Shown here one piece after another: positions 46,699 to 55,375 of a stretch of DNA of 64,000 nucleotides. The number at the start of each line of letters is the position of its first letter. Within the stretch, counting starts at the first letter, position 1. A model generated the notes under the pieces. That model ran no database searches. It was not told where the DNA came from and saw only the letters and a list, made by a program, of their open reading frames with translations. This DNA is from Bacillus sp. SLBN-46. Its GTDB lineage: Bacteria > Bacillota > Bacilli > Bacillales > Cytobacillaceae. The DNA lies in NCBI RefSeq assembly GCF_031453555.1, contig NZ_JAVIZM010000001.1:3045001-3109000 (forward strand). The letters run 5' to 3'. Position numbers and translations under genes: made by a program.

Positions 46699-47591
46699 TA
46701 TAACACCCCTTCACTAATTTTTATATCTTCTATGGTCTTTGCCAAATGATAGTAATTATGGATTGATCTTAACTTCATATAATAGCGATGAGATATGTTA
46801 AGGATATCTTGGGGTTCTTTCATACATACTGGACATTGACAATAAAGCGGTTTACTAATGACCAAATTCCTTCGCTTAACATTTGATTCTGATATGACGT
46901 AAGTTCGAAACGGATTACTATAAAAGATTTGGTGAAAGGCTGCTACCATGGTCGGTCGACTGGAATCAAAAGATAAAATATTTAGTTTTGCCATTTCTTT
47001 TATTTGTTCGATGCCTGTTACTCCGAAAATATGTAAATTTTCAGGACCTACTATTTCTGTAACAGATTTCATATAACGTACCTGCTCTAGTGGGCTTCTT
47101 GCTAACATAGAACCAAGCCCAAGATTCTCAAACCCCATTTTTTTTAACTCGAATATGCAATATTTAGTACTTGGCATATCATATCCCTGAATTACCCCCA
47201 TCAATGAAACATTTTTTGGTAGATTACTCTTATTCATTAAATTTAAATATTCGTAGGCATTAAATAATGTTTTTTCAACTGAGGAGAACTTTTCTGATAG
47301 AGTGTTTTTGTTAAGTAGAGGCTCATCTAGGTGGACTAACTTTATTGGAATATCTGGCGGAGCAGAATCAATGATGAATTTCTGAATTTCTAATATATCC
47401 TTGAGCTTATATTTCCCTGGATTTTTTGAGTAAAATAGAGCTCCTGAGTCGATAATTAATTTTTGGGGCTTCTTTTTGAACTTCTTAACCCCATACTTGT
47501 TGTCTGGAACAGCTGAGATTAACATACAACACTCATCAAAATAATCACAAAATATGGCGTCACTATGCGACCAACTAATGTAAAAATCCAT
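46698..47591 (-). CDS. Short TGT-fold transglycosylase, DpdA-like paralogue
   Basis: 297 residues. The tRNA-guanine transglycosylase landmarks are present: Asp48 in LIIDSGALF, Asp209 in ILSFDSSRP (nucleophile position), and a zinc site C251-x-C253-x2-C256 with H278 in S-I-H-N-Y-Y. L-G-L-G-S-M-L-A-R also follows the TGT pattern. Such enzymes exchange guanine for a 7-deazaguanine base. It differs strongly from the DpdA at 48723 and lacks the DUF6884-like part. AAAGGAGG lies 6 bases before ATG 47591. It is the first gene of an operon with DpdG-like and DpdH-like partners. Whether the substrate is DNA or RNA cannot be told from sequence. Confidence 0.82.
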   Translation of the reverse strand: MDFYISWSHSDAIFCDYFDECCMLISAVPDNKYGVKKFKKKPQKLIIDSGALFYSKNPGKYKLKDILEIQKFIIDSAPPDIPIKLVHLDEPLLNKNTLSEKFSSVEKTLFNAYEYLNLMNKSNLPKNVSLMGVIQGYDMPSTKYCIFELKKMGFENLGLGSMLARSPLEQVRYMKSVTEIVGPENLHIFGVTGIEQIKEMAKLNILSFDSSRPTMVAAFHQIFYSNPFRTYVISESNVKRRNLVISKPLYCQCPVCMKEPQDILNISHRYYMKLRSIHNYYHLAKTIEDIKISEGVL

Positions 47592-47613
47592 CCCTAACCT
47601 CCTTTTGATATTA

Positions 47614-47672
47614 GATACGTGATGATACGTGAATATACTGAAATTATATCATTAGAATTTCTTGGTAGTAAA
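47614..47672 (-). promoter_or_regulatory. Promoter with tandem repeat operator for the short TGT operon
   Basis: Minus strand: TTTACT (47672-47667), an 18-base spacer, TATAAT (47648-47643), then two direct copies of TCACGTATC (47632-47624 and 47622-47614) in the region just after the expected transcription start. A protein bound there would block transcription. Confidence 0.55.
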
Positions 47673-47774
47673 GCAAAAAGGTATTTAATAATATCAATAC
47701 AAATATAGCCATCTTTATACTCTTTTATAAACTTTCATATAGTAAAAATTTTTTAAATTATATATTAATTTCAA

Positions 47775-47806
47775 ATAAAAAAATCGTCTTACTCTGTAGA
47801 CGATTT
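47775..47806 (-). terminator. Terminator overlapping the stop of the 47789 gene
   Basis: Stem AAATCGTC (47781-47788) with GACGATTT (47799-47806). On the minus strand a run of T follows. The stop codon TAA lies in the loop. Confidence 0.85.
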
Positions 47807-48601
47807 CGTTAACTCTTTCCAATATTTATAAATTTCAATCTTATTTTTCTTAGTAGGGTAATGTTTTCTTGTATTTGCATAAAGATCCTGCCAAATCGGA
47901 TTATCTCGATGGAAAAACGATCCAGTCCAATTTTTATATTTTATTTTTCTTGATAAGTTTGGTATCACGATATCGGCTATCCCATCTTCCATTTGTTCTT
48001 TAAAAAAATTAAGATAAATAAACCATGAATTTATATTATGTATTATTGTTTCCTCTTTAATTGTTAAAACCTCGCGTAAATTATTTGGAAAATATAAAGC
48101 ATTCACTTGAATTAACCTCTCTAAATATATCTGAAATAAATCAACAATTTCAATTGTATTTGCAAAATAAGTGGTCTCAAACAGTTCATTTATTAATTTT
48201 TCAAGTGAGGTATATGTAATAGATTTTAATGATTTTTTACTAAGATTAGTGCGTTTCATTTCCACTAAATTATTCAGTTTGCTACTACTTAAGAAAGAAT
48301 TAATTAGAAGTTCTGATAATTTTTCAACCTTAAAGATCACAAGATGTTTTTCATTACTTTGAATATTACTGTCCTTGCTTATTATTATGGGATCAACAAT
48401 TTCAATTGTTAAATTTTCATTCTCAATTTGTTCATTTATGCTTTTGCATATAATTATTAAAATACCGTTAAAAAAAGATGAAGAAACTTCCGATACTTTA
48501 ACTTGCCAACGTAATAATTCCTCTTTTGTAGCAATATAACTATAAATTGTATCATTCTCTTTTATTTCGATTTTCTGTACATCAATAATGTTCAAATTCA
48601 T
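47789..48601 (-). CDS. Unknown protein between the two transglycosylase loci
   Basis: 270 residues from ATG 48601, though the frame opens 2 codons earlier. It is rich in Ile, Asn and Lys and more AT-rich than the neighbours. No motif I recognise; a late basic-aromatic patch (KIKYKNWTGSFFHRDNPIWQ) could contact nucleic acid. It lies about 120 bases after dpdA on the same strand, behind dpdA's terminator, and has its own terminator. It does not show the DGQHR motif expected of DpdB, so I cannot call it DpdB, although a partner of DpdA would be expected in this position. Confidence 0.6.
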   Translation of the reverse strand: MNLNIIDVQKIEIKENDTIYSYIATKEELLRWQVKVSEVSSSFFNGILIIICKSINEQIENENLTIEIVDPIIISKDSNIQSNEKHLVIFKVEKLSELLINSFLSSSKLNNLVEMKRTNLSKKSLKSITYTSLEKLINELFETTYFANTIEIVDLFQIYLERLIQVNALYFPNNLREVLTIKEETIIHNINSWFIYLNFFKEQMEDGIADIVIPNLSRKIKYKNWTGSFFHRDNPIWQDLYANTRKHYPTKKNKIEIYKYWKELTKSSTE

Positions 48602-48707
48602 CACCAAGTTTATTTTATTATAGACTAATGAAAGATAAAAGGATGACCTATATATTCCATATACAATGTTAATTTAATTGTACATAAATTATTATATATT
48701 CCGGATT

Positions 48708-48739
48708 AAAAAAAAGAAAAGGTCAAGATAATGACCTTT
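48708..48739 (-). terminator. Terminator of the DpdA gene
   Basis: Stem AAAGGTCA/TGACCTTT (48718-48725 and 48732-48739), followed on the minus strand by TCTTTTTTTT. It overlaps the last codons. Confidence 0.85.
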
Positions 48740-50450
48740 CCTTTCCTGATTGAATCTCTTTTAATTGATTATAGAAAACATAGGTATTATGAAATCCTCT
48801 TCTACGGTTTCTATTATTACCCCTAAAAATTATCACTTCAACCCCTACATCTTTACAGATAGAACAAGAACAATCTTTCCAAGGTTTGTCGTTTAATACT
48901 TTATGATACATCGGTCTTAGCTTATTAGCAGAATATATCCGATCGTAATTAGATTCAAAGAAATCTTTTAGTGTTATCTCAAATAAGACCAAGTTCTTTT
49001 CTTTGATAGCTTCAGATTCAGCAACCTGGAACTTTTCTATTTGTTCATACACTACATTTGAAATAATATCTTGATGTAAATTTTCAAAATTAATAATTAG
49101 GGTTTTAAAACTCAAGGATCCTATCAGGTATTTACTGATTTTCACCTTTTTTTCAATTTCCGTCTCATTTAATTGCAATATGATATCTTTAATATCCACT
49201 ACTTGTTGGTTTACTATTTCATTAGCAAAAGCTTTTTTCAGACTACCTTCAGCAATTTCCTTTACAACACGTAATAAGTCCCTACCTGAATTTTTTAAAA
49301 TAGTTTCATTTTTACTCAAGAATTCGTTAAAACTTAAATCCCTTAAAAGGAAATAATTCATGCCCCTAAGTTCATTATTTTTTGTAAATTTATTAAATAC
49401 ATTTACTATGTCTTTGTCTATTTGAGAGACTTCCGCCTTACTTAGATTTAGTTTCTTTGAAATGAATTCATTTCTTATTTCCATTTCCTTTTTATATTTA
49501 ACATTATAATCTTTTAATGTTTCGATATATGAATCATATTCAAGGACTGTTTCCACTGTATTAGTTATATCAATATTTCCTCGATCAAATTCTCTAACAG
49601 TTTTCAATGATTTTTGTTCAAGCTCCAAAAAGGCGTCAACAGTGTTAATTCCTCTATTAACTAGTTCTTTAACTTTTGGATGTACATCAGACTGTGGGAT
49701 ACGAATTGCCGCATATTTTTCTTTATCAGTAAAATAATTACCCCCTGAAGCACCTCCCCAAGCTTTCTTCAAGAATGTTGTTGAATCGAAAGAAGTTACC
49801 CCAAGTTTATGGAATACGTCAATATATTCCAATCTTGCAGCACCAAATAAATGAATTTCTAGATATTCTGGAACCATTGGTGCTATTCCTTTTAAGATTT
49901 CTAAAATTTCTTCAGATTTAGCAATTGCAAGACCACCGAGAGAAATATGTTTATAACCCATTTTTATTAGTTCAGCACAAGAGTTTTTATAGGATTCAAC
50001 ATCCCATCCTTGGGCAACACCAGATGGAGTAAATTTATAATTACCCTCAGAGTGTTTTTTAAGAAAATCAGCTGCGTTTTCCAATGTTAATTTATAACGG
50101 AAGTTTCTCTTTTCCTCATTTTCAGCTATTTTCCCAATAATCAAATGGTCAATACTAGTACCAATATCGAATCCCATTTGTTCATAATAGTCAAGAATTT
50201 CATCTGTTGTATATGGCGGTTTATCTTCCTTTATATAGCTAAAGGCACCACAATCCCCATATAGAGGTATATCATTAGGAAGTCTCAAAAATTTATGCAA
50301 TCCGCCTGCATTTAAAATCAAGTCTTTTCTGGTTAAAGACTGATCAATATTTATTTTAGAAATAAGAACGCCATCATAGTTTGGCTTTTCATAAAACTCA
50401 TGGGCATAAAAATCGTCGAGTGGGTTTCTGTCCTTAGAATGCTCTTTCCG
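48723..50450 (-). CDS. dpdA: DpdA transglycosylase, main part (downstream frame of a frameshifted gene)
   Basis: Catalytic body of DpdA. GDCGAFSY gives the first catalytic Asp, then FDIGTSIDHLI, A-Q-G-W and I-S-L-G-G-L, and SFDSTTF holds the nucleophile Asp. The C-terminal zinc site is D-C-S-C-S-I-C with a late F-H-N. The frame is open up to 50450, just after a stop at 50451-50453, and its first codons (KDRNPLDDFYAHEFYEKPNY) are typical DpdA sequence, yet contain no ATG, GTG or TTG before TTG 50321, which has no ribosome binding site. The true N-terminus (LKYFMPENNDRVDP) is encoded in the neighbouring frame at 50434-51345. So this is the second half of one gene, joined by a +1 shift at 50434-50450. 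It should insert preQ0 into DNA. Confidence 0.8.
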   Translation of the reverse strand, partial: RKEHSKDRNPLDDFYAHEFYEKPNYDGVLISKINIDQSLTRKDLILNAGGLHKFLRLPNDIPLYGDCGAFSYIKEDKPPYTTDEILDYYEQMGFDIGTSIDHLIIGKIAENEEKRNFRYKLTLENAADFLKKHSEGNYKFTPSGVAQGWDVESYKNSCAELIKMGYKHISLGGLAIAKSEEILEILKGIAPMVPEYLEIHLFGAARLEYIDVFHKLGVTSFDSTTFLKKAWGGASGGNYFTDKEKYAAIRIPQSDVHPKVKELVNRGINTVDAFLELEQKSLKTVREFDRGNIDITNTVETVLEYDSYIETLKDYNVKYKKEMEIRNEFISKKLNLSKAEVSQIDKDIVNVFNKFTKNNELRGMNYFLLRDLSFNEFLSKNETILKNSGRDLLRVVKEIAEGSLKKAFANEIVNQQVVDIKDIILQLNETEIEKKVKISKYLIGSLSFKTLIINFENLHQDIISNVVYEQIEKFQVAESEAIKEKNLVLFEITLKDFFESNYDRIYSANKLRPMYHKVLNDKPWKDCSCSICKDVGVEVIIFRGNNRNRRRGFHNTYVFYNQLKEIQSGKERSLS

Positions 50451-51345
50451 TTATCCAGTTAAAGTTAGGATCCACTCGATCATTATTTTCTGGCATAAAG
50501 TATTTTAACCTATGAATACCATAATTTTTTGCATACATACTTTCAGAAATTACACTATCACTTGTTTTTTTTACTTTTGTTTTCATGACTTTTCCTTTTC
50601 TTTTTTCTTTAGACTCTTCGGAAAAAAGTGTAAGTTGCTGACTATCCTCTTTTCGGTACTTTTCAAGTGTTTGTAGAAGATTTTGAGGATCATCATAAAT
50701 CTTATCGAGGACAGACAACCCATTTTCAACTATTTCTTTAGCCAATATCTTGAATAGGTACCCTTTTAAACTAATTGACATCTTTCCAAAAGCTTTAGCA
50801 TCTTTATTTCCAACTTCAACATAATAATATGGATTATTTTTTGGTATTAATTTTTCACTTGCCTTACTACCAAGAAATACTAATTTTTGATCCTGCCTTG
50901 TTTCCATAAATGGTAATTGAAGACTATTAAGGTATTCTTCACCTAATAAAAATATTACCATCTCATAAGACTTTATCTTTTCACTGGTATCTTTATTAAT
51001 TTTTAAATGACTTGACCAATCCGTCAGCTCGTCTTTTTTCATATTAGCAAATGTTACATTATAAGGAACAATTTCTTGTTTTTCATCTAATAAGCCGTAT
51101 CCTGCCGAGACAATTGCCAAATCTACAATACTATCTCCATATTTTTCTCTAAGGTTATTTATACCCTCCATAACCCATAGATGCTGTTGTCCTGTATACA
51201 TTTCTTTTGCTTTAGCCTTAAAAGATGCAAGTTTATTTTCTTTTTCTAAAAGTAAATTTTGATCTAGAAAATCCAATTTATTTAATTGCTGTTCAGGGCT
51301 ATAAATTTTTGAATTCGTACACGAGGTAATAATTAATAGTTTCAT
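50434..51345 (-). CDS. DUF6884/YaaA-like domain plus the N-terminus of DpdA (upstream frame)
   Basis: 303 residues from ATG 51345; GAGGTGG is 6 bases upstream, so TTG 51360 is not used. MKLLIITSCTNSKIYSP, then DLAIVSAGYGLLDE and V-I-F-L-L-G-E-E-Y-L fit the DUF6884 group, distantly like YaaA/DUF328. A basic linker (KEKRKGKVMKTKVKKT) joins it to LKYFMPENNDRVDPNFNWITE, which is the first piece of DpdA. The frame then ends at TAA 50434-50436, while DpdA continues one base ahead. The domain may help process or bind the deazaguanine base, but this is inference. Intact reading frames on both sides suggest a recent mutation, a sequencing error, or programmed frameshifting. Confidence 0.7.
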   Translation of the reverse strand: MKLLIITSCTNSKIYSPEQQLNKLDFLDQNLLLEKENKLASFKAKAKEMYTGQQHLWVMEGINNLREKYGDSIVDLAIVSAGYGLLDEKQEIVPYNVTFANMKKDELTDWSSHLKINKDTSEKIKSYEMVIFLLGEEYLNSLQLPFMETRQDQKLVFLGSKASEKLIPKNNPYYYVEVGNKDAKAFGKMSISLKGYLFKILAKEIVENGLSVLDKIYDDPQNLLQTLEKYRKEDSQQLTLFSEESKEKRKGKVMKTKVKKTSDSVISESMYAKNYGIHRLKYFMPENNDRVDPNFNWITERAF

Positions 51346-52001
51346 GTTCTTCCACCTCAAAATAATACAAGTTTATTATAATTTTCTATTACTAAATATT
51401 ATTTTTTCTATCTAATTTATAAGTAAGACCTTAATATATATACCATTCAAATAGAAATAAAACAATGTAGGATACGCTTTTAATATTATCGTTCCTTCTT
51501 TTATATTGTACGCTAACGATCGAAAGAATTCATTAGCAACAATTTGCTATTTATATCTTTTTCTAATGTCTAAAGACCTAATTTTATCTTTTACCTGTTT
51601 ATATTATACCCGAACTAGCGTTCTTTTAGGTAGTTTTGAATCAGCTGACATTAACATTATTTTAAAAATAATAGACTTAAAGAATACATTATTAAACCAA
51701 GAAGTGAATACTGCTAGAGTTTATCATGTTTTTAATGTTTATTATTTTTAAAATATCTCCTTACGTACATAATCGGTAATAAAAAAGAGAGTTGTACTCT
51801 TTTCAACTCTCCACGTTTTTTAACTTAATAATTTCATAATTATCTCTAATATATTTTTAATTGAGAACTAAATGTGTACATTTTGCTTATCACAGCTAAT
51901 TGAAAATTATTGCAAATGCTAATAACAATACAATTTCAATAGCCAACCTTTTAAAAGGCCACTGGGACGGTTAATGTACGTCTTCAATACGAATTTATAA
52001 A
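51346..52001. other. 656-base gap between dpdA and the DUF2075 gene
   Basis: AT-rich. An 81-codon plus-strand frame (51506-51751) has a TTG start and no ribosome binding site, so I do not call it. A terminator lies at 51787-51811. The promoter of the DUF6884-dpdA gene must lie near its left end. Nothing else is clear. Confidence 0.4.
51781..51823. terminator. Bidirectional hairpin terminator
   Basis: Stem GAGAGTTG (51787-51794) with CAACTCTC (51804-51811). T-runs on both strands. It most likely ends the leftward DUF2075 transcript. Confidence 0.75.
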
Positions 52002-53849
52002 CTAAATATATGATTGGATATACGCTTCCAACCCCTTATCACAACAATAAACATAACACCCCTTCATTCCTCTAGTCATTAACGTCTTATATGTATTCCG
52101 AACAAGCTCAGCGAGTGGATCCACCTGATCTTTTTTCGGCTTTGCTGGTTTTGCTCCCTTATCCTTAAACTCATCCCGTCTTATGATTAGCTTTTTAGTT
52201 TCTTCATCATAGCCCAGGTCTTTACCAATAATCACAGCAACATAATCCATTTCTAAACCTTGAACGGTGTGAATGCATCCGATTTGGTTTGCACATTCTG
52301 GGTGAATGGCCCAGTCAATTCTATTGGGGTCATTCCATGGCAAAGCAAAGTTATGCTCTTCAATGACAACATCATCAGCAAGCTGTCCATCCACAAGATC
52401 TTTTGTCCAATCCCAGGCGTAACCGGCCAACAATCTGCCACCACGCTTTTCAACTATTTCCTCCTTTAATTCTTGAGGACTGGAAACTAGTTTAAAATCA
52501 AAATCTCCTTCTAGCTTAAATGGTTCTTGGTCATTATTAAGAAGACTATCCAGCCAGAATATATAATTTCCTGACCCTGAGCAACGGTATTGTGATTCAA
52601 GTTCAACTGTATGTATAGCTGCTCCAAATCTAGCTGCTTCTTTTTCTACCTCTTTTACACTTCCAATATCCTTTTTAGAGATTTTCTGAAAATCATCAAT
52701 AAAGAACACGCTTACTCTTGAAGATCTAATGATTTGTGTTACTTGATTTTCTCCTTCAATCTTCTTTTTCATATGGCCTTGCTCTTTTAATCGATGTGCT
52801 TCGTCACAAATGAGGACATCAAAATAATTTTCTGGTACATGCACGTAAGAAGCAGAACCTTTAAAAAGATCTCTAACCTCCACATGACCTGAAGACCCAA
52901 TTAACTTTTTACGAAGTACTTCCCTAAAAGCCTGATTCGGTGTTATATACTCCACATAAGCTTTCGATTTTAGCATGTAACTCATTAAATTTAATCCGAT
53001 GACAGACTTCCCTGTACCTGGACCACCTTTGATAATAACCACATGTTTCTGATCAGTCTGTGATTTGAATTGGTTATATTTACTCACTACTTTTTCATAT
53101 GCAACTTTTTGTTCATCAAGTAAAACAAACTCTTCATTACCTTCAATTAATGATCCGACTGTTTCAACCAGCTTTTTAGAAGGTCTGATTATGCCATTTT
53201 CAATGGTGTCAGCAATTTCTCTTCCATTCCCTCTTGAAACCAACTTCCGAAGATTACTCGCCAAGTCCCGATCATTGAATTGGAAGTATACAGGAGATTC
53301 CTGTATATAACTGCTGTAGCGTTTATCCAGAAGCGGCTCTCCGATGCTTGCCATAATATAATTATGTAAATAAGCACATGAGTGAAGCTGAATAGCTGAA
53401 GAGTCACTATATAGGGACTCGTTAAAATTCTGTAGATATCTCTTATATGAAGATGCTTGATATGCAGGGTGAACTGTTTCTCGTTCCCTTCCGCCAAGGT
53501 GAGTCCGAACAATACCATCTCCTTCAGCCACTTTTGCTTTCTGCCATTGTTTTAACTCAATAATTACTGCATTTTTCGTGCCCTGTTCGTCTTGTCCTGC
53601 GACGAGAAAGTCTATTCTTTTTTCAGATGAAGGTAGCTTATATTCTAATAATACATGTGTATCCTCTTTTAAATCTGCATCCCTAAGAACCTTAGCCATT
53701 TGAGGAAGGGAGTTTTCCCAAGATCTCAATTCACTTCCTGAAACTACTTTGTTCATTTTTGCTAGGACATTTTTCTTTAGAACGTACCCAATTTTATTTT
53801 CATAGATATGGTTTAAAAAGTTTGAAGATGTCTCATTATAAATAATCAT
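52002..53849 (-). CDS. DUF2075 helicase with N-terminal PD-(D/E)xK-like domain
   Basis: 615 residues. The N-terminal part has KRIDFLVAGQ and then AVIIELKQW, a D...E-x-K pattern of a PD-(D/E)xK nuclease (about 74-102). Walker A is IIKGGPGTGKSVIGL near 272-286, motif II VLICDEAHRLKEQG, then V-F-F-I-D-D-F-Q and S-Q-Y-R-C-S-G, and CIHTVQGLEMDYVAVII (motif V-like), which together are typical of DUF2075 superfamily 1 proteins. ATG 53849 overlaps the MazG stop by 4 bases. A nuclease-helicase fusion beside MazG and an EVE-HNH gene suggests a defence operon, but the activity is inferred. Confidence 0.85.
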   Translation of the reverse strand: MIIYNETSSNFLNHIYENKIGYVLKKNVLAKMNKVVSGSELRSWENSLPQMAKVLRDADLKEDTHVLLEYKLPSSEKRIDFLVAGQDEQGTKNAVIIELKQWQKAKVAEGDGIVRTHLGGRERETVHPAYQASSYKRYLQNFNESLYSDSSAIQLHSCAYLHNYIMASIGEPLLDKRYSSYIQESPVYFQFNDRDLASNLRKLVSRGNGREIADTIENGIIRPSKKLVETVGSLIEGNEEFVLLDEQKVAYEKVVSKYNQFKSQTDQKHVVIIKGGPGTGKSVIGLNLMSYMLKSKAYVEYITPNQAFREVLRKKLIGSSGHVEVRDLFKGSASYVHVPENYFDVLICDEAHRLKEQGHMKKKIEGENQVTQIIRSSRVSVFFIDDFQKISKKDIGSVKEVEKEAARFGAAIHTVELESQYRCSGSGNYIFWLDSLLNNDQEPFKLEGDFDFKLVSSPQELKEEIVEKRGGRLLAGYAWDWTKDLVDGQLADDVVIEEHNFALPWNDPNRIDWAIHPECANQIGCIHTVQGLEMDYVAVIIGKDLGYDEETKKLIIRRDEFKDKGAKPAKPKKDQVDPLAELVRNTYKTLMTRGMKGCYVYCCDKGLEAYIQSYI

Positions 53850-54160
53850 TTAACACTTTCCTCACTTTTGCTTACTGGGTATTTAAGCGCGTTTTTTACC
53901 AGTTTGTTTGAGACTTCCTCTTCAAGATCAATCTCCATCTTATCTGCAAGTTGCACAAGATAAATTAAAATGTCAGCCATTTCTTCTTTTATATTTTGTT
54001 TAGATTCCTCGATTGCTTCATCACTTGTGCGCCATTGAAAATTTTCAAGCAACTCATTTGCCTCAAGCGAAATTGAAATGGCCAAATCTTTTTCATCATG
54101 GTACTTTTTCCAATCTCGTTCATCTCGAAACGCTAAAATTTTTTGTTGGATTTCTTTCAT
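53846..54160 (-). CDS. MazG-family nucleotide pyrophosphohydrolase
   Basis: 104 residues. The typical short MazG opening is present: IQQKILAFRDERDWKKYH, then LEANELLENFQW and IKEEMADILIYLVQLAD, the two E-x-x-E/E-x-x-D metal-binding helices. It hydrolyses nucleoside triphosphates, possibly modified ones. AGGAGAG lies 6 bases before ATG 54160. It overlaps the EVE-HNH gene by 41 bases and the DUF2075 gene by 4, so all three are one operon. Confidence 0.88.
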   Translation of the reverse strand: MKEIQQKILAFRDERDWKKYHDEKDLAISISLEANELLENFQWRTSDEAIEESKQNIKEEMADILIYLVQLADKMEIDLEEEVSNKLVKNALKYPVSKSEESVK

Positions 54161-55061
54161 TATTTTCTCTCCTATTTTTTATGATATCCTTAAGTTCCTC
54201 CACACTTAACACATGCTCCCGGTCTCGATGCAACATCCTGTGACAATTAGAACAAACCGGGACTAAGTCCGTTCTTGGATCAATTTCAGTTGCTTCTTCT
54301 AATTTGCTCAGTGGGTTTTTATGATGTATTTCAATGAAGTCTTTGCCATGTTCACCATACACGTCTTCAAAATCAAAACCACATACTGCACATGTAGTTC
54401 CGTGAATCTCTATTGCTCTTAATCGGTTCTTTGCTTTCCTTTCATAACGGTTTCCGTAATAGCTCTTTATTTCACCATCTTTATAATAGGAGTCAAATTG
54501 AGCTTTATCAGCTTCTAAATCATTTACTACGGTATCTTTTAATTCGTTTCTTCTCATTTGCTTAGTATGTAGTTTTGTATATTTCCCCCAAATCTTATGT
54601 AGTAATTTGGCATGTTCCTCTTTTACTAAATAATTTGTATTGTTAGCCATACGGAGTATTAATAAGTCATTAAGTTGGGGATGTTCCTTAAGTTCCGCTC
54701 TTCGTATAAAATGCACATTAACCAGATGACTTTCTATTGTAATTGGAATTAAAAATTTTTCATTATCTTTTGGATTTTTTATCCAATATTTACTTGGAGA
54801 AATACTTAAACTTGGCTCTCCACTTATGATCCCTCTTGCAATAATTCCACCTGTACCTCTTTTCTTTCCATCTGAACGCCAAATATAAACAATGTCCCCT
54901 TTTGAAATTTCGTCAAGAAAATGCTGTTGATTCAATGACCACCAAATTTCATTATTTTCGCTAATATATTGATCTATTTTAAAATCATCTGGATTTCCTT
55001 GGAAAATCCATGTGTTTTGATGTTTCCTAGTCTGCGATTTTTCTAATAACATCTTCTTCAA
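54120..55061 (-). CDS. EVE-HNH endonuclease, type IV restriction-like
   Basis: 313 residues. Residues about 12-150 look like an EVE (PUA-like) domain: TWIFQGNPDDF, then KGDIVYIWRSDGKKRGTGG and I-I-A-R-G-I-I. EVE domains bind modified bases. The C-terminus is an HNH nuclease: TTCAVCGFDFEDVYG, E-I-H-H-K-N-P-L and L-V-P-V-C-S-N-C-H-R-M-L-H. EVE or SRA plus HNH proteins cut DNA with modified bases. Next to a locus that installs deazaguanines this is notable: it must either ignore the host mark or act against other marks. First gene of an operon with MazG and DUF2075. Confidence 0.88.
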   Translation of the reverse strand: MKKMLLEKSQTRKHQNTWIFQGNPDDFKIDQYISENNEIWWSLNQQHFLDEISKGDIVYIWRSDGKKRGTGGIIARGIISGEPSLSISPSKYWIKNPKDNEKFLIPITIESHLVNVHFIRRAELKEHPQLNDLLILRMANNTNYLVKEEHAKLLHKIWGKYTKLHTKQMRRNELKDTVVNDLEADKAQFDSYYKDGEIKSYYGNRYERKAKNRLRAIEIHGTTCAVCGFDFEDVYGEHGKDFIEIHHKNPLSKLEEATEIDPRTDLVPVCSNCHRMLHRDREHVLSVEELKDIIKNRRENNERNPTKNFSVSR

Positions 55062-55186
55062 ACTCCTATTGATATTTATTTATCGCCTTCGCTCTTACTT
55101 TCTCCACCATAAATATAATTGATACTATATTTCGACAATTCTATTATACCGAAAATATGTTATAAAATGGGATTTTAATAAAAGTT

Positions 55187-55231
55187 AATCTAGTAGATTT
55201 TCATTGAACACCAAAGTCCCGTACCCATGAT
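55187..55231. repeat. Intergenic repeat A, copy 1
   Basis: 45 bases, 40 identical to 61816-61860. Both contain ATTGAACACCAAAGT and end in CCCATGAT. Same orientation. Copy 1 lies in the gap before the EVE-HNH operon, copy 2 just before the glutaredoxin gene. Confidence 0.8.
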
Positions 55232-55270
55232 TCTGATTCATGATTCAAACTATAAAAAGAACTACCTATC

Positions 55271-55320
55271 CCAAAACAAAAAACACCCACAAATATTGAG
55301 AAAACAACATTTGTGAGTGT
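55271..55320. repeat. Intergenic palindromic repeat B, copy 1
   Basis: 50 bases, 44 identical to 60991-61040. Each copy is a hairpin, ACACCCACAAAT paired with ATTTGTGAGTGT here with one mismatch. The repeats flank the acyl-CoA block. Confidence 0.8.
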
Positions 55321-55375
55321 TTGGTTGATACTGGTGGTCGGGGGCGGTATGGGTTTAAAATACTAATTTAATAGG

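Noticed and set aside
47789..48601. DpdB candidate by position
   Set aside because: No DGQHR or ParB-like motif visible.
51506..51751. 81-codon plus-strand ORF before a terminator
   Set aside because: TTG start with no ribosome binding site and composition like the AT-rich gap.
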